From contig NZ_JAUQYP010000001.1 of the NCBI RefSeq assembly GCF_030586465.1, positions 2,848,721 to 2,912,720 on the forward strand: a stretch of DNA of 64,000 bases, in the 5' to 3' direction. This DNA is from Actinotalea lenta. GTDB lineage: Bacteria > Actinomycetota > Actinomycetes > Actinomycetales > Cellulomonadaceae. Under the pieces are notes generated by a model that was not told the DNA's origin, ran no database searches, and saw nothing but the letters and a program-made list of their open reading frames with translations. The position numbers and the translations under genes are program-made. Below are positions 30,121 through 39,233 of the stretch, one piece after another (the stretch's first letter is position 1; each line of letters starts with the position of its first letter).

Positions 30121-32268
30121 GTGTCCGACGAGCGAGGGATCTTCCCGGTCGTCCTGCGAGGCTACGACCGCACGCAGGTGGATCAGCGCCTGGGCGACCT
30201 CGAGCAGCAGCTGCACGAGGCTCGCGCCCAGGTCGAGCAGCTCGACACGCGAGCGATGCAGATCGCCGGCGAGCTGTCCGAGGCGCACCGACAGTTGCGC
30301 GAGGCCGAACGCCCCACCTACTCCGGCCTCGGCTCCCGGATCGAGCAGCTGCTGCGATCGGCGGAGGAGCAGTCGTCCGATGTCCTCGCCCAGGCCAACG
30401 CCCAGGCGGCCGACGCCATGGCGCGGGCAAAGCTCGCCTCGGGCCAGCTGCGGGCGCGGGCCGAGAACGAGGTCGCGGAGATGATCGCGACCGCCCGGCG
30501 CGAAGCCGAGGAGCTGCGGAGCACGGCGCAGGCCGAGTCGGAGTCCACCCTCACCTCCGCCCAGCGCCGCGCCGAGGAGCTCGTCGGCTCCGCCGAGCGC
30601 GAGGCGGCACGCATCTCCAGCGCCATCACGACCGAGGAGGCCGAGCGGCGCAGCACCCTGGAGCGGGAGCTGGGCACGCAGCGCGCGACCGTCGAGCGCG
30701 AGACCACCGAGCTGCGGGTCAGCACCGAGCAGTACGCCGCCGAGCTCCGCGCCACCGCGGAGCGCGAGACCACCGCGCTGCGCGAGGAGACCGAGCAGTA
30801 CGCCGCCGAGCTGCGCGCCACCGCGGACGCCGAGACCACGACGCTGCGCCAGCGCACCGAGGCGGAGGCAGCGGCGCTGCGCACCGAGGCCGAGCAGTAC
30901 GCGGCCCAGCTGCGGGCCACGGCGGACCGCGAGGTCGCGACGCTGCGCGAGACGGCGGAGTCCGACGCCGCGACGCTCAAGGCCAGGGCGACGGAGGAGG
31001 TCGACGCCATGCGCGCCACCGCCGAGCGGGACGCCCGGGCCGTGCGCCAGGCCGCCGAGCAGGAGGCCACCGCCCTGCGCGCCGAGGCGGACCAGTACGC
31101 GGGCTATGTGCGCGCCACGGCGGACCGGGAGGTCGCCGAGCTGCGGTCCACGGTCGCCGAGGAGGCGACCAGTGCTCGCGCCGAGCTCGCCGAGGAGCTC
31201 GCCACCCTGCGCGCCGAGGCCGAGGACTACGCGAGCGTCCTTCGGGCGACCGCGGACCGGGAGACCACCGAGCTGCGCGAGACCACCGAACGCGAGACGA
31301 GCCGGCTGCGCACCACGACGGGCCGGGAGACCACCGAGCTGCGCGAGACGGCCGCGCGGGAGACCACCGAGCTGCGCGAGACGGCCGCGCGGGAGACCAC
31401 CGAGCTGCGCGAGACGACCCGGCTGGAGGTCGAGCGGCAGCTCGCCGAGGCCAAGCGCACCGCGAGCGAGATCCTGGCAGCCGCCACCACCGAGGCTGAG
31501 ACCCAGCGCTCGAGCGCGGCCAGGGCCTTGGCCGAGGCCGAGGTGGAGATCGCCAACCGGCGCGAGCAGGCCGAGCGTGCCGATGCGGAGCGCCACGATG
31601 CCGCGCGAGCGGCGACCGAGAAGATGGTCGCGGACGCCGAGGCCCACGCAGCGGACGCCGAGCAGCGGGTGGCGCACGCTCTCGAGCAGGCCGAGAAGAT
31701 CCGCAAGGACGCCGACGCCCATGCCAAGGAGCTGCTGTCCAACGCGCGGCGCAACGCGGACCGGGTCGTCAGCGAGGCCCGTGAGCACGCCGAGACGACG
31801 CTGTCGGACGCGATGACCGAGGCGGAGCGGGAGCGGACCACCGCGCAGCGCCAGGTCGAGGACCTCAACCGGCAGCGCGAGGCGATCACGTCGTACCTGG
31901 ATGAGCTGCGCACCCTGCTCGGTCACGAGCCGGTGCCCCAGGTGATCCTGGCCAAGGCCGAGGAGGCGCAGGCTCGCTTCGCGGCTGAGGGGACCCCCGG
32001 CGCGTCGGACCAGGGCGCAGGTGACGCCGCCGACGAAGCCGCGGCCGGCGACGAGGCGAGCGACACCGCCGAGCCGGGCGCCGCCGAGGAGCCGGAGGCC
32101 GAGGCTCCCGGAGACGACGAGCCCACCCGCGACGAGGACGCCGGAGACGACACCACCCGCGAGGAGACCACCGAGGACGAGGACGCCGACCAGCCGCCCA
32201 CGGACGGGGCCGACGCCGACGAGTCCGACGAGCGGGCGCAGGACCAGCGTGCCGGTGCCGGGCACTGA
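30121..32268 (+). CDS. DivIVA/Scy-like giant coiled-coil cytoskeletal protein
   Basis: This 715-residue protein is almost entirely coiled coil. Residues about 5-40 (FPVVLRGYDRTQVDQRLGDL) match the DivIVA N-terminal membrane-curvature domain. The body has long stretches with 11-residue periodicity, such as RETTELRETAA and QYAAELRATAE units, and ends in a flexible acidic tail of about 100 residues. Streptomyces Scy and FilP have similar hendecad coiled coils and organise polar growth. A polar or septal scaffold role is therefore likely, but inferred. GTG 30121 has GGAGG 5 nt upstream. It overlaps the next gene and is divergent from the lipoprotein/membrane pair. Confidence 0.85.
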   Translation: MSDERGIFPVVLRGYDRTQVDQRLGDLEQQLHEARAQVEQLDTRAMQIAGELSEAHRQLREAERPTYSGLGSRIEQLLRSAEEQSSDVLAQANAQAADAMARAKLASGQLRARAENEVAEMIATARREAEELRSTAQAESESTLTSAQRRAEELVGSAEREAARISSAITTEEAERRSTLERELGTQRATVERETTELRVSTEQYAAELRATAERETTALREETEQYAAELRATADAETTTLRQRTEAEAAALRTEAEQYAAQLRATADREVATLRETAESDAATLKARATEEVDAMRATAERDARAVRQAAEQEATALRAEADQYAGYVRATADREVAELRSTVAEEATSARAELAEELATLRAEAEDYASVLRATADRETTELRETTERETSRLRTTTGRETTELRETAARETTELRETAARETTELRETTRLEVERQLAEAKRTASEILAAATTEAETQRSSAARALAEAEVEIANRREQAERADAERHDAARAATEKMVADAEAHAADAEQRVAHALEQAEKIRKDADAHAKELLSNARRNADRVVSEAREHAETTLSDAMTEAERERTTAQRQVEDLNRQREAITSYLDELRTLLGHEPVPQVILAKAEEAQARFAAEGTPGASDQGAGDAADEAAAGDEASDTAEPGAAEEPEAEAPGDDEPTRDEDAGDDTTREETTEDEDADQPPTDGADADESDERAQDQRAGAGH
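31258..31415. repeat. 33-bp tandem coding repeats in coiled-coil gene
   Basis: A 26-bp core beginning CGGGAGACCACCGAGC recurs at 31258, 31324, 31357 and 31390. All spacings are multiples of 33 bp, which matches the 11-residue hendecad. The near-identity at DNA level points to recent duplication. Confidence 0.9.
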
Positions 32269-32683
32269 CCCCGACCGCGAGTCGTGGCGGGCCGAACGGG
32301 CCGAGGCCGCGGCCGCGCATGCGCAGGCTCTGGAGCGGCGGCGTGCGAAGGAGACCGAGCAGGCGCGCGGCCTGATCGCACAGTTCCTGGCCGAGGCCCG
32401 TCGACGGGATCTGGCGCCCGTCCCGCTCCGAGCCCGCTCACCCGACGGCAAGCGGCACTACCGCACGGGCCTGGAGGGCTGGTACCTGCGTCGCAACCAG
32501 ACCGTGGGCCTGGCCACGGACGGTGGCTTCTACCTGCTCACCACGCCGGCCGGTCCGTTGGCGCTGCTGCGCGGCGTCCGGCTCGAACCGTCGGACCCGC
32601 CGATGGTGCTCGGCGCAGGCGCTCGGGACGGCGAGTCCATCGACCTGGCCGAGGCGCTCGCGCGCGTGCTGGAGGAGCACTGA
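32249..32683 (+). CDS. Small conserved protein downstream of coiled-coil gene, unknown function
   Basis: This protein of about 144 residues (GTG 32249; GTG 32255 is equally possible) overlaps the end of the coiled-coil gene by about 20 nt and is probably co-translated with it. The N-terminal half is a charged helix (ESWRAERAEAAAAHAQALER and onward). The C-terminal half is a compact basic and beta-rich domain with YRTGLEGWYLRRNQTVGLAT and FYLLTTPAGPLALL. I do not recognise a named family. Position and coupling suggest a partner of the coiled-coil protein. Confidence 0.7.
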   Translation: MPVPGTDPDRESWRAERAEAAAAHAQALERRRAKETEQARGLIAQFLAEARRRDLAPVPLRARSPDGKRHYRTGLEGWYLRRNQTVGLATDGGFYLLTTPAGPLALLRGVRLEPSDPPMVLGAGARDGESIDLAEALARVLEEH

Positions 32684-32720
32684 CCGGCGCGCACCGACCG
32701 GCGGCACCACCGTCCGCCCC

Positions 32721-33092
32721 TCAGCGTTGCCAGGTGCCGTCCCAGTCGCCCAGTGGACCCGTCGTGGCGTAGTCGCGCAGATACGTGATGCGGTCCTCAC
32801 GCACGTGCGCCACCGATCGGCCCTCAACCGTGGCCTCCACCCCCTGCCAGGTGACCTGGAGCACCCACTGGGCAGTCACCACCCCGTCACCCTCGGTCTC
32901 CTCGGTGACCGCCAGGTCGTGCACGACGCCCCCGGCCGAGACCCAGGCACTCATCCACTCGGCGACCGCGGCGGGACCGCGCAGCACGGTGCCGTGCGAG
33001 TCCACCACCACGCAGCCGTCGTCCAGCACCTCGCAGGCCCCGTCGATGTCCTGGCGGTGCCAGGACTCCAGGTACGCGCGCAGCGGGTTCAC
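32721..33092 (-). CDS. NTF2/SnoaL-like small protein
   Basis: This protein of about 123 residues has an NTF2-like cone fold: RAYLESWHRQDIDGACEVLDDG, then a beta sheet with GTVLRGPAAVAEWM and ATVEGRSVAHVREDRITYLRDY. Members bind or isomerise small hydrophobic compounds, or act as accessory domains; nothing here fixes a substrate. GTG 33092 follows GAGGGA; GTG 33107 would overlap the upstream hydrolase by 8 nt. It is the last gene of a three-gene leftward set with two alpha/beta hydrolases. Confidence 0.75.
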   Translation of the reverse strand: MNPLRAYLESWHRQDIDGACEVLDDGCVVVDSHGTVLRGPAAVAEWMSAWVSAGGVVHDLAVTEETEGDGVVTAQWVLQVTWQGVEATVEGRSVAHVREDRITYLRDYATTGPLGDWDGTWQR

Positions 33093-33099
33093 CGGTCCC

Positions 33100-33921
33100 T
33101 CAACCACCCGAGCGTCGCAGCAGCGTGCCGAGCGCGACGGCGACCGGCTCGGGGTTCTCGATCGGCGTCATGTGCCCGGCAGCCGGGACCACGACGAGGT
33201 CGGCGTCCGGTAACACCTCGGCCATCGCGCGAGCGGCGTCGGGCGGGGTGAGCTCGTCCTCGGCGCCCACCACCACGAGCGCAGGGCGGTGCACCCTGCC
33301 GAGCACGGCGGTCCGGTCCGCCCGAACCGCCATGGCGCGCTGCGCCCAGGCCACCCCGCGCGGCCCCTGGTCGGTGATCCAGGCCTCCAGGTGCTCGACC
33401 AGGTCCGGGCGGGTCACGCGGGACGTCGCCCCGAGCAGCGTCGTCCGCATCCCGAGCACGGCGTCGACGGAGTCGTCGGCCAGCACGGCGTCGGCGACCC
33501 GCAGGCGGTTCTCCCGTGCGGCGTCCGGGTCCGCAGTGGACTTGGTGTCGAGCAGCCCCAGCCCGGCGACGAGGGCGGGGTGCCGCTCGACCACGGCCAT
33601 CGCGACGTAGCCGCCCATCGACAGCCCGGCGATGACGGCGCGCTGCACGCCCGCGGCATGCAGCGTCGCCGCGACGGCGTCGGCCATCACCTCGATCGAG
33701 GGCCCCTGCTCCCCGAGCGCCTCGGCCACGTCCTCGCCCACGGGCGAGCGACCGAAGCCCGGCAGGTCGGGTGCGAGCACGGTCGGGTCCCCGGCCATCA
33801 GGTCGGTGGTGTCCGACCACATGCGGTGGTCCAGCGGGAAGCCGTGCAGGAGCACGAGCGGCAGGGCTCCCGGGCGTCCGCGGCGGACGGTGTGCAGGGC
33901 GAGCATGCCGTCGGTGGTCAT
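33100..33921 (-). CDS. Alpha/beta hydrolase (epoxide hydrolase/enol-lactonase-like)
   Basis: This 273-residue alpha/beta hydrolase has the oxyanion region VLLHGFPLDHRMW, the nucleophile elbow GLSMGGY, an acid likely in GAEDELTPP and the histidine in AAGHMTPIENP. It resembles 3-oxoadipate enol-lactonase and related enzymes, but no catabolic neighbours are present. It starts at ATG 33921, which overlaps the upstream hydrolase stop (ATGA). It is probably a general esterase or lactonase; specificity is unknown. Confidence 0.85.
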   Translation of the reverse strand: MTTDGMLALHTVRRGRPGALPLVLLHGFPLDHRMWSDTTDLMAGDPTVLAPDLPGFGRSPVGEDVAEALGEQGPSIEVMADAVAATLHAAGVQRAVIAGLSMGGYVAMAVVERHPALVAGLGLLDTKSTADPDAARENRLRVADAVLADDSVDAVLGMRTTLLGATSRVTRPDLVEHLEAWITDQGPRGVAWAQRAMAVRADRTAVLGRVHRPALVVVGAEDELTPPDAARAMAEVLPDADLVVVPAAGHMTPIENPEPVAVALGTLLRRSGG

Positions 33922-34718
33922 CGGTCCTCCTGGCTCGTCGGCGCAGCGACCGGCACCTCGTCGGTCGGATCCGGCGTCTGCGCGGTCTGCACCGGGCCGC
34001 GCCACGTGGTCGGCAGCGGGCCGTGGCCCGGCAGCACGTGCGAGACGATCTCGTCCAGCACCCGACGCACGGCCGGCTCCCCGACCCACAGGTGCTTCGC
34101 GCCGTCCACCCCGATCACCTCGGCCTGGTGGACGCGGGCGAACCTGCGACGCGCCTGCTCCGGTTGCAGGTAGTCGTCGTGCTCCGGGACAAGGGCCACC
34201 AGGGGACGCCCGAAGGCATCCCAGCGGTCCAGGTCGGCGTCGGTGGCCCGGGCCAGCGGCGGCGACAGCAGGATCGCCCCCTGGACCGACGGGTCGGCCC
34301 CGTGCATGAGCGCGAGCTCCGTCCCGAACGACCAGCCCACGAGCCAGGGCGCGGGCAGGTCGTGGAAGTCGGCGTACTCGATCGCGGCAGCGACGTCGTA
34401 CTGCTCGGCACGCCCGCCGTCGAACTCCCCCTCGCTCCTGCCCCGGGGGCTCGACGTGCCGCGGGTGTTGAACCGCAGGACGGCGAGCCCGGCCAGCGCC
34501 GGCAACCGCCACGCCGCCTTGCGCAGCACGTGCGAGTCCATGAACCCGCCGTGCGTGGGCAGGGGGTGCAGCATGACGAGCGTGGCCACCGGCGAGCGGT
34601 CCACGGGGACCGCCAGCTCGCCCACGAGCGTGAGCCCGTCGGCGGTGTGCAGCTCGATGTCGGTGCGGCGCGCCGGGAGCACGCTCAGTGCGCGGATCGG
34701 GTGGGCGGTGGTGGTCAT
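33918..34718 (-). CDS. Alpha/beta hydrolase of the YsxA/dienelactone hydrolase type
   Basis: This 266-residue hydrolase begins with the usual strand pair LHTADGLTLVGELAVP. It then has MLHPLPTHGGFMDSHVLRKAAW, RFNTRGTSSPRG, and the nucleophile elbow GWSFGTELAL, where the third residue is Ser. The acid is probably in VPEHDDYLQP and the histidine in DGAKHLWVGEP. A Pro-rich tail of about 35 residues follows. It is first in the hydrolase set. ATG 34718 lies 7 nt from a TAGGCT box, so it is probably leaderless. The substrate is unknown. Confidence 0.85.
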   Translation of the reverse strand: MTTTAHPIRALSVLPARRTDIELHTADGLTLVGELAVPVDRSPVATLVMLHPLPTHGGFMDSHVLRKAAWRLPALAGLAVLRFNTRGTSSPRGRSEGEFDGGRAEQYDVAAAIEYADFHDLPAPWLVGWSFGTELALMHGADPSVQGAILLSPPLARATDADLDRWDAFGRPLVALVPEHDDYLQPEQARRRFARVHQAEVIGVDGAKHLWVGEPAVRRVLDEIVSHVLPGHGPLPTTWRGPVQTAQTPDPTDEVPVAAPTSQEDR

Positions 34719-34725
34719 CAGTTCG

Positions 34726-34731
34726 AGCCTA
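34726..34731 (-). promoter_or_regulatory. Putative leaderless -10 box of hydrolase set (TAGGCT)
   Basis: On the minus strand TAGGCT ends 7 nt before ATG 34718. There is no Shine-Dalgarno sequence. Confidence 0.5.
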
Positions 34732-34752
34732 GTCGCGCAGGGCTCGTGACGA

Positions 34753-35556
34753 TCACCCGTGCCCGCCCGGCCGTGCCAGGAGGGTCTCCAGCTCCTGCGC
34801 CACACCGTCCTCGTCCGGCGCAGCACACACCGCGTCCGCTGCGGCGACCACCCGGGGATGGGCGCCGGCGACGGCCACGCCCCGCCCTGCCCAGCCGAGC
34901 ATCTCCAGGTCGTTGGGCATGTCCCCGAACGCCCAGACGTCCTCGGGGGGCACCCCCAGCGAGGCCGCCCACCGCGCGAGGCCGGCCGCCTTGGTCACAC
35001 CCGCTGCCGCGATCTCGACGAGCCCCACGGCACCCGAGTCGTGCACCTGGGCCCGGTCGCCCACGATCGCGCGCACCTGCGCCGCGAACGCGGCGGGCTC
35101 CAGCCCGTCGCACCGTCCCAACAACTTCCCGGCACTGCCGTCCAGCAGGTCCTCGACGCGTGCACCGCGGCGCAGGTGATCGGTCTGCCACCCTTCGAAG
35201 CCGTGCTCGGCCAGCATGCCGCGAGGCGTCTCCACCGCGAACGACGGGGCCGGCAGAGCGGCTCGCAGGCCGGCCACCACGTCGCGGACCACCCGGTCCG
35301 GCAGCGCGTGCAGCTCCAGCGGGCCACCGCTGGCCACGTCCACCACCAGGGCCCCGTTCAGGCAGATCGCCGTGGCGTGGCCCAGCGGCCGCACGGGCCC
35401 GAGCCAGCGCGGGGGGCGGGCCGTGACGGCGATCACCTGGACCCCGGCCTCGGGCAGGGCTCGCAGGACGCGCACGGTGCGCTCGGACAGCGTGCCGTCG
35501 CTGCGCAGCAGGGTGCCGTCCAGGTCGGTCGCGACCAGCCGGGGACGCCGGGTCAT
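34753..35556 (-). CDS. HAD-superfamily Cof-type phosphatase
   Basis: This is a 267-residue phosphatase. Motif I is DLDGTLLRSDGTLS, motif II lies in IAVTARP, motif III lysine is in VTKAAGL, and motif IV is FGDMPNDLEMLGWAG. The C2B cap lies between motifs II and III. Members remove phosphate from sugar phosphates, FMN or pyridoxal phosphate. It starts at ATG 35556, 10 nt after the small CXXC-protein gene, and the two appear co-transcribed. Confidence 0.9.
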   Translation of the reverse strand: MTRRPRLVATDLDGTLLRSDGTLSERTVRVLRALPEAGVQVIAVTARPPRWLGPVRPLGHATAICLNGALVVDVASGGPLELHALPDRVVRDVVAGLRAALPAPSFAVETPRGMLAEHGFEGWQTDHLRRGARVEDLLDGSAGKLLGRCDGLEPAAFAAQVRAIVGDRAQVHDSGAVGLVEIAAAGVTKAAGLARWAASLGVPPEDVWAFGDMPNDLEMLGWAGRGVAVAGAHPRVVAAADAVCAAPDEDGVAQELETLLARPGGHG

Positions 35557-35566
35557 CGCGGGCCCG

Positions 35567-35860
35567 TCATCGCCGGTCCGCGCGGTGCGCCCAGCACGAG
35601 CGGTGCCAGTGCCGACGCAGCTCGAGGGCGGCGTCGGCACCCAGGAGCGCGTCGGACTGCCATGCCACCACGTGCGGCGTCCCGGTCCGGATCTCCTGCC
35701 GGCAGCCCGGGCACAGGTAGCTCTTGGTGGTCGAGGTGACCGATCGCACCGTCCACGTGCCATCGGGACCCTGCTCGGACCGCGTGCCGCCACGGGCGCG
35801 CTCGACGTCCAGCTCCGGGTGCGGGGCGCCCCAGGGGCGCTTGCCGGACCTACGAGCCAT
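35567..35860 (-). CDS. Small zinc-ribbon-like conserved protein
   Basis: This 97-residue basic protein has CPGCRQEI followed by HVV and then HRHWHRSCW-like spacing near the C-terminus, which could bind one zinc. The N-terminus is polar and Arg-rich. Similar small proteins are common in actinobacteria without an assigned function, and some are labelled ATP/GTP-binding protein without evidence in sequence. It starts at ATG 35860 and leads the HAD phosphatase gene by 10 nt. Confidence 0.7.
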   Translation of the reverse strand: MARRSGKRPWGAPHPELDVERARGGTRSEQGPDGTWTVRSVTSTTKSYLCPGCRQEIRTGTPHVVAWQSDALLGADAALELRRHWHRSCWAHRADRR

Positions 35861-35920
35861 GCTCCCCATTGTGGCGCACGGTCCCCTCAGGCAGTCCCCC
35901 CGCCGCGCGAGCTGGGTGGG

Positions 35921-37336
35921 TCAGCGGCGGCCGGCGGCCGGCGGCAGCTGGCCGGTCGTGACCAGCTGTCGGTACCACGCGGCGGAGTCCTTCCAGATCC
36001 GCGCCTGGGTGTCGTAGTCGATCCGCACGATGCCGAACCGCTTGTGGTACCCGTGGGCCCACTCGAAGTTGTCCATGAGCGACCAGAGCAGGTAGCCGCG
36101 CACGTCGGCGCCCGCGTCCATCGCCAGCCCCACGGCCTCGATGTGGTCGTGCAGGTATGCCACTCGGCGCGGGTCGTGCACCGCACCGTCTGCGCTGACG
36201 ACGTCGTCGAAGGCGGCACCGTTCTCGGTGATCATCAGCGGCACGTCCGGGTAGGTCCGAGCCAGCCCGACGAGCAGCTCGGTCATCCCGGACGGGTCGA
36301 TGTTCCACCCCATCGCGGTGTGCGGGCCGGGCAGGGGCAAGAACTCGACGTCGTCGGCGCCGACCCACGGCGAGTACGCGGACGCGCCGTGCCCGTCCGC
36401 CCTGGACCGCGGGGCACCGGGCTGCGCGTGCCGCACGCGCTGCGTCGAGTAGTAGTTGACCCCGAGCACGTCGAGGCCGGTGTGCGTGATCTCCAGGTCG
36501 CCGTCCCGCACGAAGCCCCAGTCGGTGACCGCGGCGGTGTCCTCGAGCAGGTCGGCGGGGTACCGGCCCTCCAGGACCGGGCCGAGGAAGGACCGGTTCG
36601 CGACGGCATCGATCTGTCGCACCGCGTCGCGGTCCTCGGCGCTGTCGCTGTCCGGCCGCACGACGTGCAGGTTCAGCGTCAGCGAGAGGGCGCCCCGCTC
36701 CCCCAGCGTCTCCCGCACCACGCGGCCGGCCAGGCCGTGCCCCAGGTTGAGGTGGTGCACCGCTGCCAGCGCGGCCGCCGGCTCGGTGCGCCCCGGAGCG
36801 TGCACCCCGGAGCCGTAGCCGAGGAACGCCGAGCACCACGGCTCGTTGAGGGTCGTCCACCGCCGCACCCGGTCACCCAGGGCGTCGACGACGATCTCCG
36901 CGTAGTCCCCGAACCGCTGCGCGGTGTCTCGCGCGGGCCAGCCGCCCGCATCCTCGAGGGGTTGTGGCAGGTCCCAGTGGTACATCGTGACGATCGGTTC
37001 GATGCCGGCGGCGAGCAGCTCGTCGACCAGGCGCGAGTAGAAGTCGAGCCCGCGGCGCTCCACGGCCCCCGCACCCGTCGGCTGGATGCGTGGCCACGCC
37101 AGCGAGAAGCGGTATGCCCCCAGCCCGAGCTCCCGCATCATCGCCACGTCGGCCGGCATCCGGTGGTAGTGGTCGGCAGCGACCGCACCGGTGTGCCCGT
37201 CGACAACCTTGCCCGGCGTGGCCGAGAAGGTGTCCCAGATCGACGGTCCCCGGCCGTCCTCCCTCGTGGCACCCTCGATCTGGTAGGAGGCCGTTGCGGC
37301 TCCCCACAGGAAATCGGCGCCGAACTGCCTGCTCAT
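35921..37336 (-). CDS. Beta-glucosidase, GH1 family
   Basis: GH1 retaining enzyme of 471 residues that hydrolyses beta-glucosides such as cellobiose. It shows [15 protein letters not shown] at the start, acid/base Glu about 165 in [14 protein letters not shown], nucleophile Glu about 371 in ITENG, and the aglycone-site region [12 protein letters not shown]. It has no signal peptide, so the substrate must be imported. It starts at ATG 37336 with GGAGG about 8 nt upstream. It stands alone, with no sugar transporter or LacI regulator beside it. A broad beta-glycosidase specificity is possible. Confidence 0.95.
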   Translation of the reverse strand: MSRQFGADFLWGAATASYQIEGATREDGRGPSIWDTFSATPGKVVDGHTGAVAADHYHRMPADVAMMRELGLGAYRFSLAWPRIQPTGAGAVERRGLDFYSRLVDELLAAGIEPIVTMYHWDLPQPLEDAGGWPARDTAQRFGDYAEIVVDALGDRVRRWTTLNEPWCSAFLGYGSGVHAPGRTEPAAALAAVHHLNLGHGLAGRVVRETLGERGALSLTLNLHVVRPDSDSAEDRDAVRQIDAVANRSFLGPVLEGRYPADLLEDTAAVTDWGFVRDGDLEITHTGLDVLGVNYYSTQRVRHAQPGAPRSRADGHGASAYSPWVGADDVEFLPLPGPHTAMGWNIDPSGMTELLVGLARTYPDVPLMITENGAAFDDVVSADGAVHDPRRVAYLHDHIEAVGLAMDAGADVRGYLLWSLMDNFEWAHGYHKRFGIVRIDYDTQARIWKDSAAWYRQLVTTGQLPPAAGRR

Positions 37337-37401
37337 CCACGTACCTCCGCCGTCGTGACCGTCGGCCGCAACCCTACGGCCCGCACACCGGCGCCGCCGA
37401 C

Positions 37402-38073
37402 TCAGGGTGAGAGGCGCTCGACCACCCAGCCGCCCTGCTCCTTGCGGTACCGCACCCGGTCGTGCAGGCGGTCCCGTCTGCCCTGCCACAGCTCGACCAC
37501 GAGCGGTTGGATCCGGTAACCGGCCCAGTGATCCGGCACGGGCACCTCGGCGCCGAACCTGGCGTCGGCCTCGGCGTACGCCCGCTCCAGCGTCGCCCGG
37601 TCCGGGACCGGGCTCGACTGCACGCTGGCCCACGCCGCAACCTGGTTCCCGCGCGGCCTCGCGGCGAAGTACTCCACGACCTCTGCACGGTCGACCTCGG
37701 TGACCGGTCCACGGACGATCACCTGACGGTCCATGCCGTGCCACGGGAAGACCGCCGCGGCGCTCGGGCGCGCCGCGAGCTGGCGTGCCTTGGCCGAGCG
37801 GCGCTGCGTGTAGAACGTCAGACCCCGCTCGTCCAGGCCCTTGAGCAGCACGGTCCGCGCCGCGGGCTCACCCGCCTCGTCCACGGTGGCCAGCACCATC
37901 GCGTTCGGCTCCACCAGGCCGGCGCGCTCCGCGTCCTCCAGCCACCGGCGCAGCTGCTCGACCGGGTCCGGGTCGACCTCGTGCTCATCGAGCGTGCCGA
38001 GGGCGTACGACCGCCGCATCGCGGCGAGCCGGTCGACGGGTCGCGGGCCGGGCAGCGCAGAGAGGTCGTCCAC
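37402..38073 (-). CDS. pdxH: Pyridoxamine 5'-phosphate oxidase
   Basis: PdxH makes pyridoxal phosphate from pyridoxine or pyridoxamine phosphate with FMN. The 223-residue protein shows [59 protein letters not shown] and the C-terminal [11 protein letters not shown]...[11 protein letters not shown] 38073 gives the usual length and has CAGGCT 6 nt upstream, which suggests a leaderless start. Several enzymes nearby (cysteine desulfurase, lysA, thrC, class V enzyme) use its product, but no operon links them. Confidence 0.95.
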   Translation of the reverse strand: MDDLSALPGPRPVDRLAAMRRSYALGTLDEHEVDPDPVEQLRRWLEDAERAGLVEPNAMVLATVDEAGEPAARTVLLKGLDERGLTFYTQRRSAKARQLAARPSAAAVFPWHGMDRQVIVRGPVTEVDRAEVVEYFAARPRGNQVAAWASVQSSPVPDRATLERAYAEADARFGAEVPVPDHWAGYRIQPLVVELWQGRRDRLHDRVRYRKEQGGWVVERLSP

Positions 38074-38079
38074 GCCCCG

Positions 38080-38085
38080 AGCCTG
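38080..38085 (-). promoter_or_regulatory. Putative leaderless -10 box of pdxH (CAGGCT)
   Basis: On the minus strand CAGGCT ends 6 nt before GTG 38073. There is no Shine-Dalgarno sequence. Confidence 0.4.
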
Positions 38086-38114
38086 CCACCGGCCCCGTGA
38101 CCTGTCCTGCGCGG

Positions 38115-38810
38115 TCAGAACAACCGGGAGTCCGGGTCGTCGGCTCCGCGCATCGCGTCGTAGTCGAGCACCAGGCACCCGATGCCGCGGTCGTTCGCCA
38201 GCACCCGGGCCTGCGGCTTGATCTCCTGCGCGGCGAATACCCCACGCACCGGTGCCAGGAGCGGGTCGCGCCCGAGCAGCTCGAGGTACCGCGTGAGCTG
38301 CTCGACCCCGTCGATGTCGCCGCGCCGCTTGACCTCGACGGCCACCGTCCCGCCGTCCGGGTGGCGTGCCAGGAGGTCGACCGGGCCGATCGCCGTGGGG
38401 TACTCGCGGCGTACCAGCACATGGCCCGGCCCCAGCAGGTGCACCTGCTCGGCGAGCAGCCGCTGCAGGTGTGCCTCGACGCCGTCCTTGACCAGACCTG
38501 GATCGACGCCGAGCTCATGGCTCGAGTCGTGCAGCACTTCGTGCAGCTCGACGACCAGCCGGTCGTCGGACTTCGCGTGCTGGACCACCCAGACCTGGTC
38601 GACCCCACGTCCGGCCGCGTCGTCGTCCGGCGCGGTGACCACGAGCGAGCACGGTGGGCTCATCCAGTTCAGGGGCTTGTACGACCCACCGTCGGAGTGC
38701 AGCAGGACGCTCCCGTCGGCCTTGACCACCAGGAGGCGGGTGGCCAGGGGCAGGTGCGCGGACAGCCGCCCGGTGTAGTGCGCGGAGCAGCGCGCGACGA
38801 CCAGCCGCAC
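38115..38810 (-). CDS. nucS: Mismatch-specific endonuclease NucS
   Basis: NucS (EndoMS) is the key enzyme of actinobacterial non-canonical mismatch repair and cuts both strands at certain mismatches. The 231-residue protein shows the N-terminal domain [27 protein letters not shown], and the RecB-like catalytic motifs [22 protein letters not shown] split around residues 155-180. The usual C-terminal beta-clamp-binding tail ends here in DPDSRLF. GTG 38810 directly follows the DUF2550 stop with no gap, so it is the end of the ATP synthase transcription unit or close to it, as in mycobacteria. Confidence 0.95.
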   Translation of the reverse strand: MRLVVARCSAHYTGRLSAHLPLATRLLVVKADGSVLLHSDGGSYKPLNWMSPPCSLVVTAPDDDAAGRGVDQVWVVQHAKSDDRLVVELHEVLHDSSHELGVDPGLVKDGVEAHLQRLLAEQVHLLGPGHVLVRREYPTAIGPVDLLARHPDGGTVAVEVKRRGDIDGVEQLTRYLELLGRDPLLAPVRGVFAAQEIKPQARVLANDRGIGCLVLDYDAMRGADDPDSRLF

Positions 38811-39230
38811 TCAGAAGGCCCGGGAACGTCGGGGCCGCGCCTCGAGCCATGAGACGAGGCCGGCGTAGGCGGGAGAGGTCATGGTCAGCAAGAACTCCTC
38901 GGACTCGTGCCGACAGTGCACCTGCACCATCGGACGACCACGGTCGTCGGTCTCGGGCACCTCGTGCCGCTCGATGATCTCGAGGCGGTCGCGGGACCAG
39001 CTGCGCGACGGACGGCGAGCCAGGGACACGAGGCGCCACCAGTCGAGCCGACCGGTGCCGTACGCCGCCATCCCCGAGGTGCGGACCAGGGGCAGGGCGG
39101 GATCCGGCGCCCAGCGGCAGCCGAACGAGCCGACCCGGTGGGTCAGGGCGCGTTGGCGGACGATCAGAGCCGCAAGCAGGAGGAGGGCGACGAGCAGGAC
39201 GCCCAGTCCGACGAGCAGCTCCACTTCCAC
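38811..39230 (-). CDS. DUF2550 single-pass membrane protein
   Basis: This 139-residue protein has one N-terminal membrane helix (VELLVGLGVLLVALLLLAAL, residues about 3-22) and a cytoplasmic domain with GSFGCRWAP, RTSGMAAYGTGRLDWWRLVS and RHESEEFLLTMTSPAYAGL. This pattern matches DUF2550, a family found after atpC in actinobacteria (for example mycobacteria). Function unknown. It lies between atpC (gap 3 nt) and nucS (gap 0), clearly in the same transcription unit. Confidence 0.85.
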   Translation of the reverse strand: MEVELLVGLGVLLVALLLLAALIVRQRALTHRVGSFGCRWAPDPALPLVRTSGMAAYGTGRLDWWRLVSLARRPSRSWSRDRLEIIERHEVPETDDRGRPMVQVHCRHESEEFLLTMTSPAYAGLVSWLEARPRRSRAF

Positions 39231-39233
39231 CCG

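Noticed and set aside
30079..32451. A 790-codon minus-strand frame opposite the coiled-coil gene
   Set aside because: The plus-strand frame has a strong ribosome binding site, a DivIVA domain and hendecad periodicity; the antisense Gly/Leu/Arg protein only mirrors the repeats.
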